From: Meconema thalassinum
Lineage: Eukaryota > Arthropoda > Insecta > Orthoptera > Tettigoniidae
Reading direction: 5' to 3'
DNA: 64,000 bases
Assembly: GCA_946902985.2 (NCBI GenBank)
Contig: OX336395.1
Location: 290,775,065 to 290,839,064 of the forward strand
In this document: one piece after another, positions 52,762 through 63,689 of the stretch
Numbering within the stretch: the stretch's first letter is position 1
How the letters are laid out: every line of letters starts with the position of its first letter
Program-made: the position numbers and the translations under genes
The notes under the pieces: generated by a model
Told to the model about the DNA's origin: nothing
What the model saw: the letters and a program-made list of their open reading frames with translations, nothing else
Databases searched by the model: none

Positions 52762-53019
52762 AGTCCTCTCGGCACGCCGGAAGGCGGAGGTAGATTTCAC
52801 CGGACAAACTTGGGGATAGTCGAAAATAGGCAGAATATGCAGGTTTTCGTAGAAGGATCAGACCACATTTATTTTATAATAGGGATGTATAGAACTAGCA
52901 CCGATAGAGCGCACTGCTGTTGTACTGGGTAAGCGCAAGGCGCTCTTCATTTGTCTCCTGTGTTCTCATGCCGCTAATATCCACGAATTTAAGTTGTTTA
53001 AATTGCTATTTTCGTGACT

Positions 53020-53445
53020 ATGCCGAGCTATTGTAGTGTTCCTCTTTGCAAAAATCAGGGAAATCCGATTTCGTGTCACAAATTTTCACAAAATTAAGAA
53101 ATGAGGAAGAAATGGTTACATGCTATTAGAAGGAAACATTTCGGTGAAGAAAATCTGACCGAAAATATTAAAGTGTGTTCCCATCATTTTCAACTCGATG
53201 ACTTCACGAAAACTGTGTTGGGCAAGTGTGATTCACAAAGGGAAATAATTCCTACCTATAAACTGAATAGACATATCGATAACAACCACTGAATTTATGC
53301 GTTTGTATTTGAAGGTGAGAGAGCAAGATTAAAACCGGGCACTGTTCCATCGCTTTTTCCGTGGACCACGAACACAACAAAAATAAGGAAGAGGCCATAC
53401 ACAAGAAAATTGCCAGTTTACCACGATAAGCCTACAATATCGGAA
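53020..53445 (+). pseudogene. THAP domain with in-frame stop, P-superfamily-like
   Basis: ATG at 53020 begins MPSYCSVPLCKNQGNPISC, then HKFSQN and an in-frame TAA. The frame continues MRKKWLHAIRRKHFGEENLT, then KVCSHHFQLDDF, completing the C2CH zinc ligands (two N-terminal Cys, then CSHH). After a stop at 53290 another frame supplies the typical post-THAP LKPGTVPSLFPW. No DDE domain follows, so the element is an internal deletion derivative. Confidence 0.7.
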
Positions 53446-54004
53446 TCTGCATAAATTATCTCCATTGAAGTACGGTACGGGAAGAAATCGTCAATATACA
53501 GGAAGAAGTGAATGCAACATTTGTGACTCCCATTTTCAAAGGCATCAATACTCGGACAAATACTTCAAGAAAAAATGTCACAACATTAACAGTCAAAAAC
53601 GCATTATTGAAATCAGAATTAATCGTCAACTTACATCTGCCCGACGGAGAATGTGGTACCGGTAGTGACTGACTTCTACATTCTTGAGTCATAGGCCTAA
53701 GTTAGCCAGATGAATGGAAACAGTTCATGGCCTTAAAACAGGGATTCTCAAACTTTTTAAATACTGTACCCCTAAGTCGTTTCCAAGGGGTACGAAAACG
53801 ATTTGTATTAAGAAATTGACAAATTACAAAAGAACCAAACGATGCGATGCATTTTGAGGTAAACAATACCGGTATCAACTTTCTTTGATTATGTTTACCT
53901 TAAAACAAGACCGTTTCATGTACGCTATCAACCAAAAAAATATACGAATCGAAGTCTATAAGCAAGGGGAGCCGGTGAATATTTAAATCTCTATTTATAA
54001 AAGG

Positions 54005-54130
54005 AAGATTATAGTTTTACGTGACCGTTAATCTAGAGATCATAAGGCACCGAGGACATCCTCTTTACGTGGAATCCGAACAGGACAAGGCATTTCACTT
54101 TGAAAATCTCACATGCATTGACCGGGAAAT
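54005..54130 (-). mobile_element. SINE-E, diverged
   Basis: In reverse complement this matches 48320-48465 (GTGAGATTTTC, ATGCC.TGTCCTGT, GGATTCCACGT, TTAACGGTCACG). Confidence 0.65.
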
Positions 54131-54772
54131 CTCTATTTATGATTTAAGTCTTATGGAGATATAGGCTATTTATCAATATAGGCCTACAATACTCAAGCAT
54201 GCTGACTCCTATTCATAATTTGAATAATAAAGCGTGTTAGAATTTTGTTATTACCGCTGTAGCCTACTAATTCTTCCCTCCTCCCACTGGTTTTAGCGCC
54301 TCTAGTCCGTAGCTCATTTTACAGCTGTTTAACGCTTAAACGCTGAAAATCGTTCATAATATATTAGAGGATATACCTATAGAATTAATTAATATAGTCT
54401 TGGAGTAAAATTAGAGAAGATATAATTTACTTTAGCTTAGAAAACTCGGTCACAATCTATACATTCCTCGTAGCTGACTGGGGGAAACATAGGACGATCG
54501 CCTTGCGCTTACCCAGTACTACACGAGCGCTATCTGGCGCGAACTTTCTCAGGGTACATACCTATTGGAGATTAATTAACTTGGTTTTTCGTCATTTTAT
54601 GCATATTTTAAACATTCTATTGTCTTATGATGACGGTAACCTTCTTGTCATTTGGAGTCCATTTTTATACTTGTGGTCACACTGTCCTTAATGCAAAGTT
54701 TCGACACTGATGTGTAACTATGTAACGGTCTGTTACTTCTTCACGCAAAATTATATCTCCCGCAGAGATGTT

Positions 54773-55161
54773 GGTTGGTTCCTCAGTTTAGGGGCTGCGA
54801 CAACGTGGTCATGTAACCCCGTGTACTTTGGGTGAGTGTAGAATCTGTCTGATAAACGGTGTGAATTGTGATAGCTGTATTAGTCTGTAATTCAGGTAAG
54901 GAATGCAGACGCTCAATTTCAAGCAGTAGTTCCTAATGTTGCTACCAGATACTACCGTCAACGACACCTAGCTGTGAACTTGGCTACTAGATGCCACCGC
55001 AATCAGCAACTCGCAACGAACGTTGGAACTTCCCCTCCAAAGGAAAGCATACTGAGGGATTTTTAGCGCTCTTAGAAAATCTGATGACTTTGGCCGGCTT
55101 TGAACCCGCGACCTTGGGCATAGGAGTTCAGCTTGCTACCAGTTAAGTCACCGAAGCCGCA
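54773..55161 (-). mobile_element. SINE-A, shorter variant
   Basis: The tail TTGGTTGGTTCCTCAG is at the left. The body lacks the TTAGCTTCACACAGG segment. The head is at the right, with reversed B box GGCTTTGAACCC. Its head half is included in the first unit of a tandem duplication. Confidence 0.8.
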
Positions 55162-56892
55162 TCACACTTAGTCAGATGGAAATCTGAATCTGATCTCGCG
55201 CAAGTGCGTTGTCATGGCAACGTCTGATGGCTCATCCCTCATCAATTTAGTAGTGTTGCCATGGCAACCACTGATAGCTCTTGGCATTTTCTTACAATTC
55301 CGAAATAATTTTTCTCATCCCTTGGCGTAATGGTGGCTCATATCAAAAATTCTTTCAGACAAAAGTTTTAGGTAATTATTAGGGGAATATTGTCCATTTT
55401 GTACGGTTTTGATATTGTGCCTATTAACAGAGATATGATTAATGTTTCCCGAAAAAACCACTTTTTCCCACCCCTTTGGTCAATGGTTGGTGCTATCAAA
55501 AAAACGTTTCAAACATAAATTTCTGAGCTTTATCCGACACATAGTATGAACTTTGAACGGATTCGATATTTCACATATTAAGAGAGTTATAGCAATATTT
55601 CATTTTTTCGAAAAAAAAAGTCCCCCATTTTCATCCCCTTCGACCGATTTAGCCCAGTAACGAACTCTTCCGAGATTTTATGGGTATACATATTCGGTAA
55701 AAAATTCAAAGTGATTGGTGCAAAATTACGGCAGTTATCGTGTCCACAAGAAACTGATGTACATATGTATACATATATTACATAAATTATATATAAACTT
55801 GTGAACTGACGGTGGTTTTGGGGTCTGGGGGATGTGAAACGCGAAGATATGTCGAAATTTTCCGGAAATCGAAACATGGTACCCATTGCAATAGTTAGCT
55901 TTCTAATGAAATCTACCTAAAATACTGCCGTCAACGACACCTAGCTGTGAACTTGGCTACTAGATGCCACCTCAATCAGCAACTCGCAACGAACGTTGGA
56001 ACTTCCCCTCCGAAGGAAAGCAAACTCAGGTTTTTTAGCGCTCTTAGTAAATCCGACGACTTCAGCCGGGTTTGAACCCGTGACCTTGGGCATAGAAGTT
56101 CAGCATGCTACCAGTTCCGATACCGAAGTCGCTTCCCACTGACATATGAAAACTGAATGTGATCTCGTGCAGTGGCGTTGTCATAGCAACTGCTGATGGT
56201 CATCCCTTATCAATTAAAAGTAAAGTTGTCATGGCAACCTCTCTTGGCACTTGGCATTTTCTTATAATTTAAATCATTTTGTTCACCCCGTGGCGTAATG
56301 GTGGGTCATATCAAAAATTCTTTCAGACAAAAGTTTTAGGTAATTATTGGAGGAATATTGTCCATTTTGTGCGGTTTTGATATTGTGGCTATTAACAGAG
56401 ATATGATTAATGTTTCCCGAAAAACCCACTTTTTCCCACCCCTTTGGTCAATGGTTGGTGCTATCAAAAAACTTATTTGACATAAATTTTTGGCACTTAT
56501 CCGACACATATTATGAACTTTGAAGGGATTCGATATTTCATGTATTAAGAGAGTTATAGCGATATTTCACTTTTTCGAAAAAAGCCCCCCATGTTTACCC
56601 CCTTTGACCGATTTTGCCCATTAACGAACTCGACCGAGATTTTATAGGGATACATATTATGTAAAAAATTCAAAGTGATTGGTGCAAAATTACGGCAGTT
56701 ATCGTGTCCACAAGAAACTGATATATATATATATATAGATAGATACATATATACATAAATTATATATAAACTTTTGAACTGACGGTGGTTTTGGGGTCTG
56801 AGGGATGTGAAACGCGAAGATATGTCGAAATTTTCCGGAAGTCGAAACATGGGACCCATTGCAATAGTTAGCTTTCTAAAGAAATCTACCTA
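54949..56892 (+). repeat. Tandem duplication, two ~973-bp units
   Basis: Unit 1 is 54949-55921 and unit 2 is 55922-56892. Each starts in the SINE-A body (ATACT.CCGTCAACGACACC) and ends GAAATCTACCT. Unit-to-unit divergence looks like several percent or more, so the duplication is not recent. Parallel minus-strand frames in both units show frame-disrupting changes and no known domain. Confidence 0.85.
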
Positions 56893-57014
56893 ACAGAACA
56901 CACACTAATACAGTCATCACAATTAACACCGGTTATCAGACAGATTCTACACACTCCCAAAGTACACGGGGCTACATGACCGCGTTGTCGCAGTCCCTAA
57001 ACTTAAGAACCAAC
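56893..57014 (+). mobile_element. Inner SINE-A, tail half
   Basis: It runs from AACACACACTAATACAGTC to CTTAAGAACCAAC, continuing the SINE interrupted at 52761. Confidence 0.75.
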
Positions 57015-57280
57015 CTCCTAGCGACGTACGTAGAAACCTAAGAGCGTTGTTTACATTCTTAACCTATAATTTAGCTTCACACAGTGTAATTAGTGGAAGG
57101 TTGTTTATAATGCCATAAATCTATGACATGGGACCGCCGGCTTTACTTCCCCTCCGAAGGAAGGCATTCTGAGGGATTTTTAACGCTCTTAAAAATCCGA
57201 CGACTTCGGCCGGGCTTGAACCCGCGATCTTGGGCATAAAAGCTCGGCATGCTACAAACTACGCCACCGAAGCCGCCGAC
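57015..57280 (-). mobile_element. Outer SINE-A, head half
   Basis: It continues the minus-oriented SINE interrupted at 52396 to the tRNA-like head (reverse complement GGCGGCTTCGGTGGCGTAG), and is followed by the duplication CCATGTTT. Confidence 0.85.
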
Positions 57281-57582
57281 CCATGTTTATCCACCCAGTT
57301 TCAGAATGGGATTGGTTTAACAGGAATTATCAACGTACCAAATCCTCAGAGTATAACTCAGTTATTCTGATTGGCGACATAAAACAGGCCTTAAAATACT
57401 TCATTGGAATCATGGAGGTCGTAATTGTGTGTTTTTGGATACAAAGACACAGCCAATGGTCATTAGCATATCAATTGAAAGGCGCCTCGTAAGCACGTGG
57501 AATGCTCATATCTACCGGCCCTATCATAAGTGTTGGTCCAGTACAGAAACAAATGACTAGCGGCTTATTCGGCAATAATAAT

Positions 57583-57913
57583 GAAATGAAAATCCACAGC
57601 CTGCTTCCAGTCTCCGACCGGGTCAGGAATGGAATGAATGAAGCCCCCATCTAGCGGCGAGGATATGAACTGTGCCGGCTGCCGAGGTCTGACGCACTCC
57701 TCTGGGGCAATGATTAAATGAATGACAGATGAAATGAAATGATAGTGGAGAGTGTTGCTGGAATGAAATGTTGACAGGGAAAACCGGAGTACCCGGAGAA
57801 AAACCTGTCTGCCTCAGTTTTGTCCAGCACAGATCTCACATGGAGTGCCCGGGATTTGAACCACGGACCCAGCGGTGAGAGGCCGGCGTGCTGCCGCCTA
57901 AGCCACGGAGGCA
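57583..57913 (-). mobile_element. SINE-B, full-length, 17-bp duplication (16/17)
   Basis: The head is at the right (reverse complement GCCTCCGTGGCTTAGGCGG). The flanks TATTCGGCAATAATAAT (57566-57582) and TATTCGACAATAATAAT (57914-57930) differ once. Confidence 0.85.
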
Positions 57914-58164
57914 TATTCGACAATAATAATAATAATAATGACAGTCAGTCTGAAAGACTAGACTTGGTATCATTTTAAATGCTACAAATGCTGAAAAAAG
58001 CTAGAAAGGCTGGATGCTCTTCGCTTCGCTCGAAGCCAAAAACGCTTGACATGTTAGAAAATGATCTGCATAATACTTATCTTGTCAAATTACTCGCGAA
58101 CGGAAAGTGCAAACCAAGGGCAAAGCAAGGTCAAGCGCGCGGGGACGTGCCCCTTCCATCCAGT

Positions 58165-58529
58165 CTAAAAACACTTATAGTGGGCGATGTATTGAAGATA
58201 GAGATATGCATGCTCTCGCGGACTTTTTTGTAGAACTTTTCATGCTGACCAATTCTTACGCTCATAGTATATTGATATTTTTAACGGTTTTCCCAGCGTA
58301 AGCTTAAGAAGCGCACGGACGCCAAGTTGGTTTTCGACTTTTTCACTGAAATCGTTACTGCTTGGCTTCCTTTGATCATACATATATTATTTTCTACAGA
58401 ATCTTTCCTCGAGATAGGCTATCCTTTACAGAATGGTGAAAATCGCATCAAAATCCATCCAGTGGTTCTCGAGATTACCAGTGACATCCAAGAATCGGGG
58501 ATTTTTGTCTTATACTAACGAAGTAGAGA
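58165..58529 (-). mobile_element. Helitron, 5' end intact, 3' truncated
   Basis: In reverse the 5' end reads A|TCTCTACTTCGTTAGTAT at 58529. The body matches the family through CACTTATAGTGGGCGATGTA. The hairpin/CTAG end is missing. Confidence 0.75.
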
Positions 58530-58663
58530 TTGTCGGGGAACACATGCACCAAGCGGTACTATGACGTCACGCACCTCAGTGCATCTGGGTACATTTCGTC
58601 CAGTCACCGTAACGTAACGCCAGACCCCAGCGTAACGACGAAGTCGATAAGATCATTTAAAAT

Positions 58664-58668
58664 GATAA

Positions 58669-58705
<37 letters not shown>
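58664..58705. repeat. (AAT)n microsatellite
   Basis: About 13 AAT triplets. Confidence 0.95.
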
Positions 58706-59208
58706 GTCAATAATAATGTTATGGGTTTATCGTCCCTTTTAACTACTGCGGCTTTTAGAGACGCCGGGCTGCCGGAATTTTGCCGCAATGGACCTTTTCC
58801 CATTCAAAGAAGAACTGGCTTGGCTCATGAGTACGGACCGGACATGTATGAACTGAAAACTACTAAAATATGCAATTATGCGCTAAAAATTTAGAAAATA
58901 CAAATTAAAAATTCTGGACTTATGAATAAGCCAATCTTATTCATTCGCGTTATACATCACAATAGATAATTGCAAGTTTTTCAATGTTTTGAGGAGACAA
59001 ATTAAGTCTATTGTATTAGCTTTCAGTGCATAGGCCTAAATGTCCGGTCCCTAGCAATCAGTTGAATAATCACTATTACCTGACACGTACTGGTTTATTA
59101 AATACTTTCTGCTGCTCTTCTCTGTAGGCATTTAGAGTTAAGGATATGCAGATTAAGGATAAAGTAACACATTAACTGAAGAGACTCTACACAAAACTAA
59201 CCCCTGGC

Positions 59209-59977
59209 CAGTGGCGTCACTAGGGTTGGTGTCGCCCAGTGCGGTAACCCATGGTGTCACCCCCTCCCCCTCACGACACCCCATAGACCTCCTCAGAGTC
59301 CACCAGTGCCAAATAACGGAAACATACAGAATCCCTAGTAACGTTTATAAACATAGATCTCATATTTACAAAGGCAATAGAAAAAAATAATTCAAGGTCG
59401 GTTGGTAAAAGATTGTAAGAAGTTTAGAACTAAGAACTACATAGAAAATGTTACTTTTAATGTAACTGGTAATGTCTATTCTCTTTCATTTGAAAGCTCA
59501 TTTGTCACGATCGGTCGCTTGTGAGCGCCGCAGGAGGGATCTGTACTACTGAAATAATATAGGATATGGTTTAATTCATAAAACAAATTATATTTGAAAA
59601 TCTTTTATTTATTTAACAAAGTCCTTTAATAAGAATAATTTCATGGAGTGACATAGAATCTGACAGTGATATTTTGTTTATAACGAAACGTACATATAAA
59701 ATTGAATACTGTATCATGCAAAAATACTCACATTTATGTACTTGATGAAATCCAGTAATAAACGTAAGCCACATACATGAGCAAAATAAATTAATTCACA
59801 TTTCTTTATAACTAAGTGAAGGCAGACAAGACAGACACTTAGTACGGGTAAAAAATCGATGTTCTGTTGTGCTAAATTTGTTTAAAACTGAATTTTTTAC
59901 GAACCGCCCTAATTTTGGTGTCACCCCTTGTGAAGGTGTCACCCGGTGCGATCCGCACCCCCCTAGTGACGCCACTG
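59209..59977. mobile_element. Non-autonomous hAT element, 8-bp duplication (7/8)
   Basis: The ends CAGTGGCGTCACTAGGG (59209 and reversed 59977) are inverted. The flanks CCCCTGGC (59201-59208) and CCCCGGGC (59978-59985) differ once. The sub-terminal GGTGTC.CCC words are also mirrored. The length is 769 bp with no transposase domain recognised. Confidence 0.85.
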
Positions 59978-59985
59978 CCCCGGGC

Positions 59986-60599
59986 TACTGGCTGTGGAGA
60001 TGGAATGTCCCACCCCATTCCCTTCTTGAAATAACCAGGCAGTATGCTTGCGTAAAATATTAGTTATTAATCTGTTGCTCAGAAAGTTGCTTACAAGGGA
60101 TGTCCAACACGCAGACGAAACCTATTTAGTTGAAGATGTTTTACATTACACTTTATTTCAACTGCATATGCTAAAATATGCTGTTATGCTCAGAATATTC
60201 AATAAATCCAATAAACCCTCAAAATAAGCATTTGCATACGCATTTTCAAAAAATCCGGTCCCTACTCATGAGTCTTAAGACTGGCCCAGGTACAGAGACC
60301 GGTTAGACCTACTTTTACTAGCCTTCATCTTGCAATTCGTGAGTTTTGAGACGACACGGTTAAAAGAGCAATAAATAAAAAAGATCAGAGCCTTACAGTA
60401 GTCGTATATGATGTGTGACATCTGACATGTTATCCTACCTTGAAGTTGTTACCGTTTTTATTATCCGTGACATTCATCAACACACAAAAAATCTTTTTAT
60501 TTTTTACACTCTCATAATACATAACAATTCCAAGACTCTTTTTTGTCTTCACTGCCTACTTGATATTTCTACTCTCGCACTGCCTTCATGATACTCGGC
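59986..60599. other. No recognisable gene
   Basis: No convincing ORF or repeat. Confidence 0.35.
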
Positions 60600-60812
60600 T
60601 GTTACAAAGTAATCCGTATGTGATAAACATTCCACATGCTACCACTGCCAGCTGGATCACATCCCTTCTGTCTGCTAAAGCAGCCAGCAGGGATGCGATC
60701 CAACCGGCAGTGCGTCTTACACACTTCCGTCCCATTTTTCAAATTCACTCCCACAAAAATATCCAGCAACCGAGTGGAAAGATGTTACACATCAAAAACT
60801 TACATATATTTA
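60600..60812 (+). repeat. Dispersed repeat, matches 11022-11215 in reverse
   Basis: See the minus-strand partner. This copy contains a CAGCTGGATCACATCCCTTC..GATGCGATCCAACCGGCAG section that is partly self-complementary. Confidence 0.5.
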
Positions 60813-61394
60813 CGCAATTTAGCACATATATCCGGTGCAAAAGTAACCAAGGTTAGTAGTTACCATTCATAATGCCCCCCAGTTAGATAAAACTAAGGTA
60901 TGAAAATGATATATTATCGAAATGAAAGCGAAAAACAAGAGTGACACTTCTTTCAGAACTAATATTCTTCTTCGTAGTAATTTTTTGTATGCCTCAATGA
61001 ATACGCCATATCTCACCCCCGGTGTTCCAATAAAAAAGTGAATTTTTGGTTTAAAATCAATATTACTAGAATCTTCTGCTCTGGATGCTGTGAGGATATT
61101 TTCTCGTCTAGAAGGTTATTCTGACAACTTCAATAGTTCAGTCTGTAGTCAGCTGTAGCTCTCCCTAAACTTGGAGTTGAAACTTGACGAGAGCTATTTT
61201 ATGGGAGAAAATTCTTAAACCTACTGAAATTAACCACCTCTATTAGCCTAATAGTTGGGAAAATATCTGGAGATGATATAGTAGCCTAATAGATGTTTAC
61301 CCCTCCGCTGTCTGTGTAACCCACCCAGCCATCCCAAATATTATCACGACTTGTATATAGATGAAATTCTAGCTGACTCAGCCATTTTTAGCTT
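60813..61394. other. No recognisable gene
   Basis: Ordinary AT-rich DNA. Confidence 0.35.
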
Positions 61395-61650
61395 CATGTA
61401 CAGTATTGCCAACCCCACGCATTCGGTACTAGATTGCATCCGGCAGACCAATGGTTTTCACCTGGACCAATAATTGAGACAGCGCGTTAGCTAATATAAA
61501 CAAACACCCCTGGTTTTCGTGACACACAGTGGGGGTAGTCACGCATCAAATCTTTATCCCAGCCAATGGTTTTGCCTTTTATTTCTATTTTCACACAATT
61601 AAAAAGGTAGTGTGACGTATGGTGTATTTTGTATCGGACATGTTGGCAAC
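61395..61650 (+). repeat. Dispersed repeat, matches 51655-51895
   Basis: Same blocks and orientation as the partner. The overlapping minus frame has no recognisable domain. Confidence 0.6.
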
Positions 61651-61917
61651 ATTGATAGCACGTGTATGACGACGTCAACGTGTCCGTTGTTGAATGAGCA
61701 AGAAGTAAAAGCATTTATTTGCGTAATAAAACAAAATATTTCCGGTGGAGCAGTGACAATTAAATTTCTAATCAAGCATAAATCATTTATTTTCAATAAT
61801 CTGCCTTGGAAAAGTTACAAAGCCAGGATTTTGGTGTATTTTCGCCAGGTATTGCGACAAAATCTGCCTCTTTCGTATCACGTAGTGAGACGTCAGTTTG
61901 TTGTTACTGTTGCTTCA

Positions 61918-62035
61918 TTTTAGCGGCTTGGACATCGTGGTCATGTGGCCCCGTGTGGAATTTTGTGTGCTAATCTGCGTTATTGTGATGTCAGTGTTCG
62001 TGTGTACTTGTAATTCAGATGAGGATTGTGAAGGA
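61918..62035 (-). repeat. SINE tail-domain fragment
   Basis: GGTCATGTGGCCCCGTGTG..TTATTGTGATGTCAGTGTTC is a diverged reverse copy of the shared SINE tail. Confidence 0.6.
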
Positions 62036-62059
62036 GGCGACCGTGGCCTTAAGTTAGGT

Positions 62060-62610
62060 CAGGGGCGTATATAAGGGGGAACTGTGGGGGCTTCAGCATC
62101 CCCCCCGATGAAAGCCAATAAAAATGAAGAATGTGTTGCTTTCGTAAAAGCATAAAATAATTATAAATTTGGTTGTACCCTAATCCTAACTTATTGGCTA
62201 AGTTATATACAATATCACGATTGAAATTAGACTACCTCGTGGTGTAGTGACTAGCATTCTCTGGCTGTCAAATTCGATTCCCGACTCTGCCAAGAACTTT
62301 TAATTCTGGTCTGAGGGCTAGAACTGTCTCTTGTGAGACGGAAATGAGAATTCCACAGCACGGTACTTTATTTAGGCCATAATAGAAAACATTTTATTTG
62401 TGTGTTGTATTTTAAAACTTTTGTATTGCCACTAATTGTAGGCTATTAGAATTTTACAATTAACTGTTATCTAAAATAATTACAGAAAGTTAATTGCCCT
62501 AAGATATTGGTTGATATTTCTGGGTATTTTGCGGTGACAATTCCCTGAGAATACTCACACTTTTCCAGGATAGGCAGACCCCCCGAAAAGAAATAGTATA
62601 TACGCTCCTG
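62060..62610. mobile_element. Non-autonomous hAT element, 8-bp duplication (7/8)
   Basis: The ends CAGGGGCGTATATAAGG (62060) and, reversed, CAGGAGCGTATATACTA (62610) are inverted. The flanks AGTTAGGT (62052-62059) and AATTAGGT (62611-62618) differ once. Its terminus matches the hAT remnant at 14509. A tRNA-like SINE fragment (CTACCTCGTGGTGTAGTGAC, ATTCGATTCCCGACTC) lies at about 62230-62345. Confidence 0.85.
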
Positions 62611-62629
62611 AATTAGGTACCATCGCGCC

Positions 62630-62921
62630 ATTTGCCTGCAGTAGAAGTGGGGAAACCACGGAAAGCCTCTTCCAGGAAAGTTGAGGTAGGAATAGAACCC
62701 GCCTCTTTAGTTTAGCTGCACGTGGCTAAGTTTACCCCGTTCCAGCCCTCAGACAAGAATTAATCTACCCTGGGCCTTCGCGGGGACAGCTCGTGAGACA
62801 AAACTGAGGTGGGTTAGATTCCCTCCTGAAAGGGGTTTTTCCCCACTTAAACTCCAAGCGAATGCAGTCTCCTTCCCAATCCTCAACTGACACACACTAA
62901 TACATCCCATCACAATTCCTC

Positions 62922-62925
<4 letters not shown>
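62630..62925 (-). mobile_element. SINE-D-like fragments
   Basis: Reversed pieces of the SINE-D head and central block (GCCATTTGCCTGC.., GTGGGGAAACCACGGAAAG) are followed by direct-orientation pieces (CCTTCCCAATCCTCA, ACACACACTAATACATCC). It looks rearranged. Confidence 0.5.

Positions 62926-62952
<27 letters not shown>
62923..62952. repeat. (CA)n microsatellite
   Basis: About 14 CA units. Confidence 0.95.
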
Positions 62953-62954
<2 letters not shown>

Positions 62955-63259
62955 CTACACGTGGCTGATGGCAAAGATGCCCCAAGCTCCTATAATGAAT
63001 TGACATGAATATTCTTTTGCTAGGTAATGATCATAAACTTGGTCTTCTTTATGTTCATTCGGAGACTCAATTGCCACAAAATGTGTTAAGTCGATGATTA
63101 TAAAACTGTTCTGCTCTAAGTCACGTTTTCGTAACATGCTTTCTCTCTCGTATGAAGAGCACGATCTTTCAATTTGATTGGAGGGGGAACGGGAAGCCTT
63201 TGGCACTAAATTATTTACCTCAGTGTATGCCATATGTTTCTCCTGTCACGGAAGACTCT

Positions 63260-63677
63260 CTGGTTGGTTCCTTAGTTTAGAGGTTGCGACAACGCGGTCA
63301 TGTAGCCCCGTGTACTTTGAGTGTGTGTAGAATCTGTCTGATTACCGGTGTTAATTGTGATATCTGTATTAGTGTGTGTTGTCTGTGATTCAGGTAAGGA
63401 CTAGACGATCAATTTCAATTAGTTCCGAATTTTTCTACCAAATGCTAGTCAACGACACCTAGCTGTGAACTTGGTTACTAGCTGCCACCGCAACCGGCAC
63501 CTGGAGGTGAACGTTGGAAGTTAAAAGAGCGTTTGGCTTTACTTCCCCTCCGAAGGTAGGCATACTGAGGGATTTTTAGCGCTCTTAAAAAAATCCGACG
63601 ACTTCGTTCGAGTTTGAACCCGCGATCTTGGCCATAGAAGCTCAGCCTGCTACCAATTACGTCACCGAAGCCACCGT
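63260..63677 (-). mobile_element. SINE-A, shorter variant, 8-bp duplication
   Basis: The tail TGGTTGGTTCC is at the left and the head at the right (reverse complement GGCTTCGGTGACGTAATTGG). The flanks AAGACTCT (63252-63259, 63678-63685) are identical. It resembles the 54773-55161 variant. Confidence 0.85.
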
Positions 63678-63689
63678 AAGACTCTTATG

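Larger units (their letters stand above)
52892..54545 (+). mobile_element. THAP-bearing DNA element with imperfect ~50-bp inverted ends
   Basis: The blocks at 52922-52942 and 54499-54519 are perfect 21-bp inverted repeats (core ACTGGGTAAGCGCAAGGCG). Flanking arms (GATAGAGCGC versus GATAGCGCTC in reverse) extend the match to about 50 bp. The interior holds a THAP frame; a SINE-E fragment lies at about 54005-54130. No clear 8-bp duplication was found. It is likely a P-superfamily derivative. Confidence 0.65.

Noticed and set aside
55587..55886. Parallel minus-strand frames of 99 and 101 codons at 55587-55886 and 56554-56859
   Set aside because: They are similar because they sit in the tandem duplication. 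No domain, and divergence includes indels unrelated to codon structure.
61612..61923. 103-codon plus-strand frame
   Set aside because: No domain, weak start context, overlaps a dispersed repeat.
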